Assembly (NCBI RefSeq): GCF_000424585.1
Contig: NZ_AUKE01000004.1
Location: 186,001 to 250,000 of the forward strand
DNA length: 64,000 bases
Source: Butyrivibrio sp. MC2013
GTDB taxonomy: Bacteria > Bacillota > Clostridia > Lachnospirales > Lachnospiraceae
Direction: 5' to 3'
The notes under the pieces were generated by a model, which was not told the origin of the DNA, ran no database searches, and saw only the letters and a program-made list of their open reading frames with translations. Positions 25,390 to 33,727 of the stretch are shown piece by piece; the first letter of the stretch is position 1; the number at the start of each line of letters is the position of its first letter. Both the position numbers and the translations under genes were made by a program.

Positions 25390-26703
25390 ATGTCAGGATA
25401 CAGCAAAAAAGATATCATCAAAATGGTCGAAGAAGAAGATATAGCATTTATCAGGCTTCAGTTCTGTGATGCATTCGGAACAGCAAAGAACATCGCCATC
25501 ACCCCGGGGCAGTTAGAAGCAGCCCTCTCTGGCAAGATCAGTTTCATTACCTCAGGAGTGGAAGGCTTTAGTCATAATGCAGACGACGAACTCTATCTAC
25601 GCCCCGACACCTCAACCTTTGAGATATATCCATGGAGGCCCCAGACAGGTAGGGTGGCCAGGATGTTCTGCATGGTAGAAGATGCAGATAAAAAGTCATG
25701 CGCCACCGATCCCAGGCATATACTTAAAAGCGTATGCGACAAGGCTGCCAAAATGGGGATAAGGTTTGAGATCACTCCTGAGCTGGAATTCTTCCTGCTG
25801 ACCTGCGATGATAACGGCCTTCCCGTTGCAGCCACAGCTGAAAGTGCCGGTTACCTGGACGTAGCCCCCTCAGACTGGGGCGAAAATGTAAGACGTGATA
25901 TCATCCTCAATCTGGAGAAGATGAATTTCAATGTTATATCATCCCATCACGAATCTGCACCTGCCCAGCATGAGATCGATTTTGAAGGTTCAGATCCCTG
26001 TACCACTTCCGATATGATCCAGACCTTCAAGATGGCTGTAAAAACTATTGCCAGAAAGCACGGCTGTTATGCCACATTCATGCCAAAGCCCCGTGAAGGC
26101 TATGACGGCTCAGGACTCCACCTTCACATCAGAGCATTTGATGAAAAGGGCAACAATATTTTTGCCGGCCAAAATGACGACCTGTCTCCCGCTGCACTCT
26201 CCTTTATCACAGGATTGTGCCATCACATGAACGCCATCAGTCTGGTATCCAATCCACTGGTCAATTCCTACAAGAGACTGATATCAGGCTATGAAGCTCC
26301 TACAGGACTGTCCTGGACTCAGACAGGGAGCAATCATACTTCCATGATCCGCATCCCTAAGAGGAAGGGTATAGAGACCAGTATCGAGCTTCGCAATCCT
26401 GATGCCACCTGCAATCCTTACCTGGCCATAGCCCTTTGCCTTGCAGCTGGTCTGGAAGGTATAGAGAAGAGCTATTCTCCCTGCCCCAGCGCAGAAGTAG
26501 CACGCAGCATGAATCTTCCCATAGAGGATCTCCCCCAGACACTGGGGCAGTCCATTGAAGCCTTTAAGGCTGATCCTTTTGCAAGAGATATCATGGGCAA
26601 AGAACTGGCTGACATATTTATCACAGCCAAAGAAAATGAATGGAAGAAATTCCGCAGCTGCGTTACTCAGTGGGAGATGAAGGAATACCTTGGAAAATAC
26701 TAA
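25390..26703 (+). CDS. Glutamine synthetase family protein (GSI-like), divergent active site
   Basis: A 437-residue member of the short clostridial GSI-like group. Retained: metal-binding Glu in PELEFFLL (131-133), E188 and E195 in HHESAPAQHEIDF, H244/H246 in GSGLHLH, and the NPYLA motif. Altered: the loop that normally reads FDGSS (D50' and S53' in enterobacterial GS) is FITSG (Ile53, Gly56), the Arg of NRS is His316 (NHTS), and the Arg of RRIE is Ser331. D50' binds and deprotonates ammonium, so a different amine substrate or a non-catalytic role is likely. No adenylylation Tyr motif is seen. AAGGAGATGCC precedes the ATG. It overlaps the ANTAR gene by 14 bases. Confidence 0.85.
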   Translation: MSGYSKKDIIKMVEEEDIAFIRLQFCDAFGTAKNIAITPGQLEAALSGKISFITSGVEGFSHNADDELYLRPDTSTFEIYPWRPQTGRVARMFCMVEDADKKSCATDPRHILKSVCDKAAKMGIRFEITPELEFFLLTCDDNGLPVAATAESAGYLDVAPSDWGENVRRDIILNLEKMNFNVISSHHESAPAQHEIDFEGSDPCTTSDMIQTFKMAVKTIARKHGCYATFMPKPREGYDGSGLHLHIRAFDEKGNNIFAGQNDDLSPAALSFITGLCHHMNAISLVSNPLVNSYKRLISGYEAPTGLSWTQTGSNHTSMIRIPKRKGIETSIELRNPDATCNPYLAIALCLAAGLEGIEKSYSPCPSAEVARSMNLPIEDLPQTLGQSIEAFKADPFARDIMGKELADIFITAKENEWKKFRSCVTQWEMKEYLGKY

Positions 26704-27259
26704 TTTCATCTTAGCATTTGCCAAAGAAGGCGATAGCGATACATTCAAAAGAATACTGGCAAGACGCGGTGTCATGGTGCAGGAATGCTGCAGCTCAGGA
26801 GCCCGCGCCTTATCCGCTATGGAAGATCTGGAAAGAGGTATCATAATCTGCGGTTACAGACTAAATGATATGGTCTGGAGCGAGCTGGCAGACTATCTCT
26901 CTCCGGATTTTCAGATGCTGGTGATCGCCTCTCCTGCAAGGATGGGCGAATGTGGCCTCCCGGAAGGAGTCCTCTTTTTACCCACACCGGTCACGGCTTC
27001 CACGTTCTTGTCCACGCTGGATATGATGGTATCATCCCTTATCCAAAAGGAAAAAGAAAAGAAAAAGAAGAAAAAGGAACAAACAGCTAAAAGCCCCAAA
27101 GAGCAAAAGCTCATAGATGAAGCAAAAGCGCTCCTCATGGAGCGCCACCAGTTCTCCGAAAAAGAGGCTCATAAGTATCTTCAGAAATACTCTATGGATA
27201 CGGGAAGGACCATATCAGAAACCGCATCCATGATCATCTCGCTTTATGCAGGGATCTGA
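26690..27259 (+). CDS. ANTAR-domain response-regulator-like antiterminator (NitR/NasT type)
   Basis: The 189-residue protein has a degenerate receiver-like N-terminal domain (1-115) lacking an obvious phosphorylatable Asp pocket, a Lys-rich linker (about 122-140) and a C-terminal ANTAR RNA-binding domain (about 143-186, with EAKALLMERHQFSEKEAHKYLQKYSMDTGRTI). ANTAR proteins bind paired hexaloop hairpins in leaders and prevent termination. The start is TTG at 26690, seven bases after AAGGA, inside the end of the glutamine-synthetase-like gene. The same gene pair is known in solventogenic Clostridium (glnA-nitR), where the regulator responds to nitrogen. The structured leader at 25186-25360 is the natural candidate target. 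Confidence 0.85.
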   Translation: MENTNFILAFAKEGDSDTFKRILARRGVMVQECCSSGARALSAMEDLERGIIICGYRLNDMVWSELADYLSPDFQMLVIASPARMGECGLPEGVLFLPTPVTASTFLSTLDMMVSSLIQKEKEKKKKKKEQTAKSPKEQKLIDEAKALLMERHQFSEKEAHKYLQKYSMDTGRTISETASMIISLYAGI

Positions 27260-27370
27260 TCAACATAAATTCCTTATGCAGTCCTGCATCTGTGCCCTGA
27301 AGCCGCCTCAAAACTCTTCGAACTATCGCAAAAGCACTGTTAACATATTACTGCAATTTCTATTATATAT

Positions 27371-27452
27371 AAAAAGACCTTATCAAACTATTCTGTGCTT
27401 GACAAGGTCCCCTTATGTAAATATCCCGCATCACTCTCATGTGATGCAGGAT
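27371..27452 (-). terminator. Terminator after the Cthe_2159-like gene, plus a second hairpin
   Basis: On the minus strand GACCTTGTCAA pairs with TTGATAAGGTC around a short loop and is followed by TTTTT. A further perfect stem GCATCAC/GTGATGC (27423-27452) lies between it and the gene's stop. Confidence 0.75.
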
Positions 27453-27479
27453 AAACTGTTAATTCCTTATATTAGCTAA

Positions 27480-28784
27480 TTAAAGATCACTGGAATCTTC
27501 CCCATTCTGAGCTGCTCCGCCGGGACCGTCAGGTGCATTGCCTTTGAAATCATCGGGATTCATTTTTCCATCTGATCCGGGAGGAAGCATTCCACCTCTT
27601 CCACCTTCAAATCCATTTTCAGAGTCACCTTTATTTTCAAATCCATTGTCGGAGCCGCCCTTAAAACCACCGCCCATGCCGCCGGGCATTCCGCCCTGAC
27701 CGCCGAAGAACTGGTTAGATATGGTGTTAGTCTCTTCACCATTTTCTATTATTGTGCCTCCGTTGTACTCTGCTTCTCCGTCATAATCAAAGGTGGACTG
27801 ACCTGTTATATCTATAGTTCCGCCGTTGATATATATGTTACCGTTAGAATCCACGCCGTCAGTATCTCCCTGGCCCATACTGATCACCATATTACCAGCG
27901 TTCAAGGTAAACTCAGGTGTCATGGATGAGGATTTGCGAGCAGCATTGATGCCGTCATCAGATGCAGTAATATTGATTTCGCCGCCGTTAATAGCAATCT
28001 GCGTAGCCTCTATACCCTCTGCAGCTGTCAGGATAATAGTTCCATCATCTATCTGGATGGTTGTTGTGGCATGGATTGCATCATCTTCTGCAGTGATATC
28101 TATATTGCCAGCACTTATCAGAATGCTGCCTTTAGTATCATCATCGTCATTCTCAGCATGTATACCATCGTTACAGCTCTTAACAGTGATCGTTCCACCA
28201 TCTATTTCTATATCTTCATTGGCCCTGAATGCATTCTTTTCGCAGTCTATGACGTATGTACCGCTCTGCACCAGAATGTCATCATTTGATCTGATGGCGT
28301 TATCTAAGGAGCTTATGATCAGCGTACCCTCTCCTGCCAGTACCAGATCGTCTCTGGAATAGACAACAGCATCACCGTTATTATCATCTTCTGCAAATTC
28401 ATCTGTTACGGTCAGTGTGTTTTCTGTTCCTGCTGCCGTAACCACCAGGACTTCTTTCGCATTATTTACATATATACAGGATCTGTCATCATTGCTAATG
28501 CTTGCATCTGATAGGATTATCGTCACTTCATCTTCATCATCAGAATCCACATAGATCGTCACATTCTCAGCCTGCCCGGATATCAGATATGTGCCTGCTG
28601 CCTCAATTGTAATATCCTCTCCGTCAGTCAGACTATATTCATGGTCTGCATTTTCAGCCTCTTCCACTGCCGTAGTATTCTGACCGGGCAGTTCTTTAAT
28701 ACTGTTTTCCAAACTGCAGGCCGATATTGTTCCCGCAACCAGTGCAGCTATTATTATTCCTAATACTTTTTTATTTATTTTCAT
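27480..28784 (-). CDS. Secreted lipoprotein, Cthe_2159-type beta-helix carbohydrate-binding domain
   Basis: A 434-residue protein with a lipoprotein signal (ISAC, Cys23) and a long region (about 50-355) of short repeated beta-strand units such as GGTITVKSCNDGIHAENDDDD and SAGNIDITAEDDAIHATTTI, characteristic of the Cthe_2159 family (DUF4353). A founding member binds cellulose and pectic acid through a parallel beta-helix. The last 70 residues are Gly/Met/Pro/Asp-rich (GGQGGMPGGMGGGF), likely a flexible surface tether. It is the last gene of the VTC-DUF4956 operon, with AAAAGGAGTTTG before the ATG. A role holding a surface polymer or plant polysaccharide is inferred. Confidence 0.85.
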   Translation of the reverse strand: MKINKKVLGIIIAALVAGTISACSLENSIKELPGQNTTAVEEAENADHEYSLTDGEDITIEAAGTYLISGQAENVTIYVDSDDEDEVTIILSDASISNDDRSCIYVNNAKEVLVVTAAGTENTLTVTDEFAEDDNNGDAVVYSRDDLVLAGEGTLIISSLDNAIRSNDDILVQSGTYVIDCEKNAFRANEDIEIDGGTITVKSCNDGIHAENDDDDTKGSILISAGNIDITAEDDAIHATTTIQIDDGTIILTAAEGIEATQIAINGGEINITASDDGINAARKSSSMTPEFTLNAGNMVISMGQGDTDGVDSNGNIYINGGTIDITGQSTFDYDGEAEYNGGTIIENGEETNTISNQFFGGQGGMPGGMGGGFKGGSDNGFENKGDSENGFEGGRGGMLPPGSDGKMNPDDFKGNAPDGPGGAAQNGEDSSDL

Positions 28785-28796
28785 AGCAAACTCCTT

Positions 28797-29477
28797 TTAT
28801 AATGCATCGGCTGATTCTGCAGGTCTCTGTAAGCTGATATCCAGATTTCCGTTCCTGGTCCTAAGCTCATCCAGGAATTCCTTGGTAGAGATACCTTCCT
28901 TAAGTATCACATCAATAGATATCTTGTAGAGACTTCCCATGTTGGTGGTCTTAACACTCTTATATTCAAAGCTCTTCAGGTACTTTGTAAACAGATCTTC
29001 AAATCTGCCTTCATAATCCAGATTTTCCGGTACAGTAATGTGGAGAGCTCTTACCGAATCATTATCCTGTCCAAAATGAAGCATATTCAGTATATAAGCG
29101 ATGACAGAGATGAGGATTGTAAATCCCAATGCGACGCCCACATAGCCCATTCCTGTTGCCAGACCCACAGCCATTGCCAGGAAGATACTGGTAATCTCCT
29201 GACCTTTACCTGCAACTGATCTGAACCTTACCAGACTGAAAGCTCCTGCAACCGCTACTCCGGCTCCAATATTACCATTCACCAGGATTATCACCAGTTC
29301 CACTATAGCAGGCAGTAATACCAGTGTCAGCGCGTAGCTCTGAGAGCATTTATTCTTCATAATATAACTTGCTGCAATGATGAGTCCGCATATGAGCGCC
29401 ACAGCCGTTGCTATTAGCAGGGTCGCTCCCGTGAATTCTCCGTTAGATATTATTGATGTAAAAAAACTGTTAAACAT
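28797..29477 (-). CDS. DUF4956 membrane protein (cassette 1)
   Basis: A 226-residue protein with four N-terminal membrane segments (about 15-40, 47-70, 72-98 and 105-135) containing the conserved GAFSLVRFRSVAGKGQEITSIFLAMAVGLATG, and a cytosolic C-terminal alpha-beta domain (about 145-226). The family has no assigned activity. It overlaps the upstream VTC-domain gene by 8 bases, and AAAGGAGTGG precedes its ATG, so the two are translationally coupled and probably interact. By analogy with yeast VTC, where small membrane subunits surround the polymerase and pass polyphosphate across the membrane, this protein may serve as the export or channel subunit (inference). Confidence 0.85.
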   Translation of the reverse strand: MFNSFFTSIISNGEFTGATLLIATAVALICGLIIAASYIMKNKCSQSYALTLVLLPAIVELVIILVNGNIGAGVAVAGAFSLVRFRSVAGKGQEITSIFLAMAVGLATGMGYVGVALGFTILISVIAYILNMLHFGQDNDSVRALHITVPENLDYEGRFEDLFTKYLKSFEYKSVKTTNMGSLYKISIDVILKEGISTKEFLDELRTRNGNLDISLQRPAESADAL

Positions 29478-30255
29478 AATTGACCACTCCTTTTCTATTT
29501 ACACTATCCTTATATCCTGCATAATCTATCAGTTCGCCATATCCTGCCATTTTCTTAGGATTTCGGCTTATCATCTCTGTATATCCCCGTCCGTATTTGG
29601 AGAAGGATACAGGAAAGATCCCCAGTTCGCTTAGTTTTCTTGCAAGGCCCAGAGGCAACGCATTTGCGGCTTTTATCTCCATCAGGGATTGTCCCGGGGA
29701 GAGTATCTCTTTTCCGCTGTTAGGGACTCTGAGGTCCATCTTCGCTATGCTCCAACGAATGTTGCTGTCAAATGTCACCCGAAAGTCCGGGTCCTCTATC
29801 CCCGCCATGGCTATCCTATCATAGCTTATAACCATCGCCGGTCTTAATCCTTTGTACATGTCTATGAAGGATATGATCTCACGTCCAACCTGCGAATCAT
29901 CTATGGAAGCTGCTTGTCCCATCAGATAATCGTAGGCCTGCTTATACCTTCCTGATATTCTCCTCTTATAGACTATTCCGTCATACTTTTTCTTAATCTC
30001 AATAAAAGCGTTGCTGTCATCGCTTGTGTCTCCATATGTCCTAAGTCTTAGCTTCTCTTTGTACAGAGGTTTGTCTAAAGATCTTCTGATCAGTCTGTAA
30101 TCCGGCGTGTCATAATATATGTTGTTGATCTTTGATAATCCGTATACATCAACCCTTGCTATAGTCTCAAGATAAGGCATCAGCTCATCATACCGGCTTA
30201 TATTTAAGAGATATTTGATCTCTGTTCTTTCAAACACTTCCTTATACTCGCTCAT
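29470..30255 (-). CDS. VTC-domain polyphosphate polymerase-like protein (cassette 1)
   Basis: A 261-residue cytosolic protein of the VTC family, related to the catalytic core of yeast Vtc4, which polymerises ATP gamma-phosphate into polyphosphate in a basic tunnel. Tunnel-type residues are visible: K14 in RTEIKYLL, K68/R70/R72 in KEKLRLRTYG, E86/K88 in FIEIKKK, K97-R99, R138, R147, metal-ligand-type E193 with K195 in LMEIKAAN, and K220 in FSKYGRGY. The start 30255 is taken from CGGAGGCAGG upstream; the frame also opens at 30297. Coupled to DUF4956 and the beta-helix lipoprotein gene. Product identity (polyphosphate or another polymer) is not proven for bacterial members. Confidence 0.85.
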   Translation of the reverse strand: MSEYKEVFERTEIKYLLNISRYDELMPYLETIARVDVYGLSKINNIYYDTPDYRLIRRSLDKPLYKEKLRLRTYGDTSDDSNAFIEIKKKYDGIVYKRRISGRYKQAYDYLMGQAASIDDSQVGREIISFIDMYKGLRPAMVISYDRIAMAGIEDPDFRVTFDSNIRWSIAKMDLRVPNSGKEILSPGQSLMEIKAANALPLGLARKLSELGIFPVSFSKYGRGYTEMISRNPKKMAGYGELIDYAGYKDSVNRKGVVNYV

Positions 30256-30328
30256 ATCCTGCCTCCGATTCGTGGCCTGCATCAATTTGATAGTCACATG
30301 TTATAAAAGGAAGATTAAAAAAAGATTG

Positions 30329-30368
30329 AAAAAACACCATTTTCAAAATCAATTGAAAATGGTGTTTG
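30329..30368 (-). terminator. Rho-independent terminator after dapL
   Basis: On the minus strand AAACACCATTTTC pairs with GAAAATGGTGTTT around a short loop, followed by a T-run. It separates dapL from VTC cassette 1. Confidence 0.85.
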
Positions 30369-30445
30369 GAATTAGAGGATGTAATTCCTCATGTTTAGAA
30401 GAGCATGAATGCACTTCATTGAAACGCCCCTTTAATTCTGCTTGC

Positions 30446-31705
30446 TTATAGCAATTCCGCTTTCAGTTCTTTAATACGATCAATAGCCCTTACTGTATTC
30501 TCGTAGCTGCCAAAAGCTGTCAGTCTGAAATAGTGCTCTCCGGAAGGTCCAAAGCCTGCGCCGGGAGTACCAACAATCTGTGCTTTCTCCAGCAGTGTGT
30601 CAAAGAATTCCCAGCTGGTCATATTTCCCGGAGTCCTCAGCCATATATAAGGTGAATGCACGCCGCCATACACTTCAAATCCTGCATCTATGAGGCCCTG
30701 CCTGATATAAGCAGCATTTTTCATATAATAGGCTATCTGCTCCTTGATCTCTGCCTTGCCTTCCGCGCTGTAGCAGGCCTCTCCTGCTCTCTGAACAATA
30801 TAAGGTGCTCCGTTATATCTGGTACCATGCCTCCTGGCCCAGAGAGAATGAAGACTGGTGCCATTACCTATGCCATCCTTTTTGCATACCAGATCCTTTG
30901 GAAGTACCAGGGCGCCCAGGCGAAGACCTGTAAAGCCGGCATTCTTAGAGAAAGACCTAAGCTCTATAGCGCAGCTTCTGGCTCCATCACATTCATAGAT
31001 GGAGTGAGGTATACCGGGGATGCTGTCATCTATATAGGCTTCATAAGCCGCATCATATATGATCACAGCTCCTATCTCCACTGCATAGTCTACCCACTTC
31101 TGAAGTTCATCCTTTGTGATCACTTCACCTGTGGGATTATTGGGGAAGCAAAGATAGATCATATCGGGCTTCTCGCCGTATGGAATCTGAGGAGCAAAAT
31201 TATGCTCAGCAGTGCAGGGCATGTATATAACACGGGACCAGGCACTCTTATCAGGCAGATAGTCTCCTGCCCTGCCGGACATGGCATTGGAATCCACATA
31301 TACAGGATATACAGGATCACATACTGCTATTACAGCATCCTTTGCAAATATCTCTTCTATAGCTGCAGAGTCGCTCTTAGCACCATCTGAGATGAATATC
31401 TCATCGTCAGCTATATCAAGGCCCCTTGATCTGTAATCATTCTCGGCCATTGCATGACGGAGGAATTCATATCCACCATCGGGAGCATATCCGTGAAAAG
31501 TCTCTGCCTTTCCCATTTCATCCACTGCCTTATGCAGGGCGTCTATTACGCTGGGGCAAAGAGGCTGGGTAACATCACCTATTCCAAGGCGGATGATATC
31601 AGCATCAGGGTGCTCACTTTTGTATTTTTCTACTTTCTTTGCAATTGTGGAAAAAAGGTAGCTTCCGGGAAGCTTAAGATAATTCTCATTAATACCAAAT
31701 GACAT
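30446..31705 (-). CDS. dapL: LL-diaminopimelate aminotransferase
   Basis: Pyridoxal-phosphate enzyme that converts tetrahydrodipicolinate directly to LL-diaminopimelate, the shortcut lysine/peptidoglycan route. The 419 residues start with INENYLKLPGSYLFSTIAKKV and have FHGYAPDGGYEFLR, CFPNNPTGEV, and the PLP lysine in SFSKNAGFTGLR, all DapL signatures. AAAGGAGCGCAT precedes the ATG. It lies downstream of pyrG with a terminator between. It uses the aspartate semialdehyde made by the asd product at 11988-13073, by way of genes not in this window. Confidence 0.93.
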   Translation of the reverse strand: MSFGINENYLKLPGSYLFSTIAKKVEKYKSEHPDADIIRLGIGDVTQPLCPSVIDALHKAVDEMGKAETFHGYAPDGGYEFLRHAMAENDYRSRGLDIADDEIFISDGAKSDSAAIEEIFAKDAVIAVCDPVYPVYVDSNAMSGRAGDYLPDKSAWSRVIYMPCTAEHNFAPQIPYGEKPDMIYLCFPNNPTGEVITKDELQKWVDYAVEIGAVIIYDAAYEAYIDDSIPGIPHSIYECDGARSCAIELRSFSKNAGFTGLRLGALVLPKDLVCKKDGIGNGTSLHSLWARRHGTRYNGAPYIVQRAGEACYSAEGKAEIKEQIAYYMKNAAYIRQGLIDAGFEVYGGVHSPYIWLRTPGNMTSWEFFDTLLEKAQIVGTPGAGFGPSGEHYFRLTAFGSYENTVRAIDRIKELKAELL

Positions 31706-31755
31706 ATGCGCTCCTTTAATACTATCTATATATTTGATCTTCTTGAAATATACAA

Positions 31756-31797
31756 TAAAAGGCCTTCTGCCGGTAGGCTACGGCAGAGCATCCTTTG
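31756..31797 (-). terminator. Terminator after pyrG
   Basis: CTGCCG/CGGCAG with flanking AAAGG/CCTTT forms a hairpin on the minus strand ending in TTTT, 18 bases after the pyrG stop. Confidence 0.6.
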
Positions 31798-31814
31798 ATC
31801 GCAAATAATACCGC

Positions 31815-33419
31815 TTACTGCTTCTTCTTGACCGCAGCTCCAACAAAGCCTGCAAAGAGCGGATGAGGCCTATTGGGCCTGGACTTAAGTTCAGGATGAG
31901 CCTGGGTAGCAACAAAGAAGTCGCAGGCAGGATTCTCAATCATCTCTACGATATTTCCATCAGGTGACGTGCCGCAGAGCACAAGGCCCTTGTCCTCGAA
32001 GGTCTGTCTGTAGTCGTTATTTACTTCATATCTGTGACGATGTCTCTCACTGATCTCTGTGCTCTTGTATAGCTGATATGCCAGACTGTCTTCCTTAAGT
32101 ACACAGGGATATGCACCAAGCCTAAGTGTGCCGCCCAGATCATCCGCCTTGCTGTGGCCTTCAAGGAAAGCTATAACAGGATCCGGAGTATCGGGATTAA
32201 ATTCAATTGAATCAGCCTGATTCAATCCTGCAACATTTCTTGCAAATTCAATAATGGACAGCTGCATACCCAGGCATATGCCAAGATAAGGCACATTATT
32301 TTCCCTGGCATATCTTATGGCACAGATCATGCCGCTGATACCCCTGTTGCCAAAGCCACCGGGCACCAGGATACCATCCATATCCTTCAGTCGCTCTTTG
32401 ACATTATCAGAGGTCAGCTCCTCAGAATCCACCCAGTTGATCTTCACCTCTGTCTGATTACTGATGCCGCCGTGCTTAAGAGCCTCTACTACGCTGATAT
32501 AAGAGTCATGGAGCTGAGTATACTTACCCACAAGCGCTATATTAACAGTCTGCTTTAAGTTATAAAGGGTATATACCATCTCATTCCAGTCTCTGAGATC
32601 AGGCTCGGGACAGGGCAGGTTCAAGCACTTACAGGTAACTTCTGCCAGGTGCTCCTTTTCCATAGCAAGAGGAGCTTCATAGAGATATTTAAGGTCCAGA
32701 TTACGCAGCACATGATCTGAGGGGATATTGCAAAAGAGCGCTATCTTCTCCTTGATATCATCATCAAAGTATTCCTCAGATCTGCATACTATAACGTCAG
32801 GCCTAAGTCCCATACCCTGCATGGTCTTGACTGCATTCTGTGTAGGCTTGGTCTTGAGCTCCTGAGAAGCTCTGAGATAGGGCAAAAGAGATACCAGGAT
32901 CATCATGGAATTGCCGGGGCCTATTTCCTGCTGGAACTGTCTGATAGCCTCCAGAAAGGGCTGAGATTCAATATCACCTACAGTACCACCCACTTCTATG
33001 ATAGCTATATGTGTATCATTATCTGTTTCATTTCTATAGAAGCGTTCCTTGATCTCTGTGGTCACATGAGGTATTACCTGTACTGTATGGCCTCCAAAGT
33101 CGCCTCTCCTCTCCTTCTGCAGGATGGACCAGTAAACTTTACCGCTTGTAACATTGGAATTGCGGTCCAGGGATTCATCTATAAATCTCTCATAATGTCC
33201 CAGGTCCAGATCGGTCTCTGTACCATCATCTGTGACGAATACCTCTCCATGCTGAGTAGGATTCATAGTTCCCGGATCGATGTTCAGATAGGGATCAAAT
33301 TTCTGCATGGTCACCTTATAGCCTCTGGCCTTTAAGAGTCTTCCAAGAGAAGCTGCAGTGATTCCCTTACCCAGTCCTGATACAACACCACCTGTTACAA
33401 ATACGTATTTTACGCCCAT
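31815..33419 (-). CDS. pyrG: CTP synthase
   Basis: Aminates UTP to CTP with ATP and glutamine. The 534 residues comprise an amidoligase domain (1-265, starting [18 protein letters not shown], with [11 protein letters not shown] and [11 protein letters not shown]) and a class I glutamine amidotransferase domain (about 300-534) with the oxyanion GGFGNRG, nucleophile Cys in LGICLGMQ, and a C-terminal HPE ([11 protein letters not shown]). The start 33419 follows CAGGAGGTAATT; the open frame upstream to 33440 is not used. A leader hairpin with T-run between its promoter and start suggests attenuation, as known for pyrG in Firmicutes. Confidence 0.96.
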   Translation of the reverse strand: MGVKYVFVTGGVVSGLGKGITAASLGRLLKARGYKVTMQKFDPYLNIDPGTMNPTQHGEVFVTDDGTETDLDLGHYERFIDESLDRNSNVTSGKVYWSILQKERRGDFGGHTVQVIPHVTTEIKERFYRNETDNDTHIAIIEVGGTVGDIESQPFLEAIRQFQQEIGPGNSMMILVSLLPYLRASQELKTKPTQNAVKTMQGMGLRPDVIVCRSEEYFDDDIKEKIALFCNIPSDHVLRNLDLKYLYEAPLAMEKEHLAEVTCKCLNLPCPEPDLRDWNEMVYTLYNLKQTVNIALVGKYTQLHDSYISVVEALKHGGISNQTEVKINWVDSEELTSDNVKERLKDMDGILVPGGFGNRGISGMICAIRYARENNVPYLGICLGMQLSIIEFARNVAGLNQADSIEFNPDTPDPVIAFLEGHSKADDLGGTLRLGAYPCVLKEDSLAYQLYKSTEISERHRHRYEVNNDYRQTFEDKGLVLCGTSPDGNIVEMIENPACDFFVATQAHPELKSRPNRPHPLFAGFVGAAVKKKQ

Positions 33420-33460
33420 AATTACCTCCTGTACGAGCACGAATAAAGCTATAAAAAGAG

Positions 33461-33491
33461 AAAAAGCGCCCGGAGAAATCTCCGGACGCCT
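33461..33491 (-). terminator. Attenuator-type terminator in the pyrG leader
   Basis: GGCGTCCGGAGA pairs with TCCGGGCGC on the minus strand and runs into TTTTT. It lies between a promoter at 33509-33535 and the pyrG start, so it would be an early terminator within the pyrG transcript. In Firmicutes pyrG is controlled by such a leader terminator when CTP is high. It could also serve as the end of the upstream ferredoxin/metY-relic transcript. Confidence 0.7.
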
Positions 33492-33508
33492 TTGTCCAAC
33501 GTAAGAAT

Positions 33509-33535
33509 TTTATACCTATGATTAATATCAGTCAA
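33509..33535 (-). promoter_or_regulatory. Promoter for pyrG
   Basis: TTGACT and TATAAA on the minus strand, 15 bases apart (slightly short), immediately upstream of the leader hairpin. The initial transcript does not begin with the GGG run used for CTP sensing in Bacillus. Confidence 0.5.
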
Positions 33536-33560
33536 GGTTTTTCTTTAGAATTACAACAGC

Positions 33561-33727
33561 TCAGCTAAGAGCCTGGTCCAGATCGGCGATCAGATCTTCA
33601 GGATCTTCTATACCTATGGAAAGTCGAAGGGTAGTTTAGATCTGTAATGTTCCGCAGGATTATAACCTGCATGAAGCTGCCTGGTGGTAAAACCAAGACC
33701 TTTTTTATCATATGCCTTATAACTCAT
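33561..33727 (-). pseudogene. metY: Internal-deletion relic of O-acetylhomoserine sulfhydrylase
   Basis: The first 31 codons read MSYKAYDKKGLGFTTRQLHA and onward to NPAEHYRSK, the recognisable N-terminus of O-acetylhomoserine (thiol)-lyase. Then in another frame come TLRLSIGIEDPEDLIADLDQ and ALS, the typical C-terminus of the same enzyme. Roughly 370 residues including the PLP lysine are missing, and the junction is out of frame, so a stop follows seven codons after the join. The start overlaps the end of the ferredoxin-like gene by 11 bases. The deletion end points lie near 33637. Confidence 0.8.
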
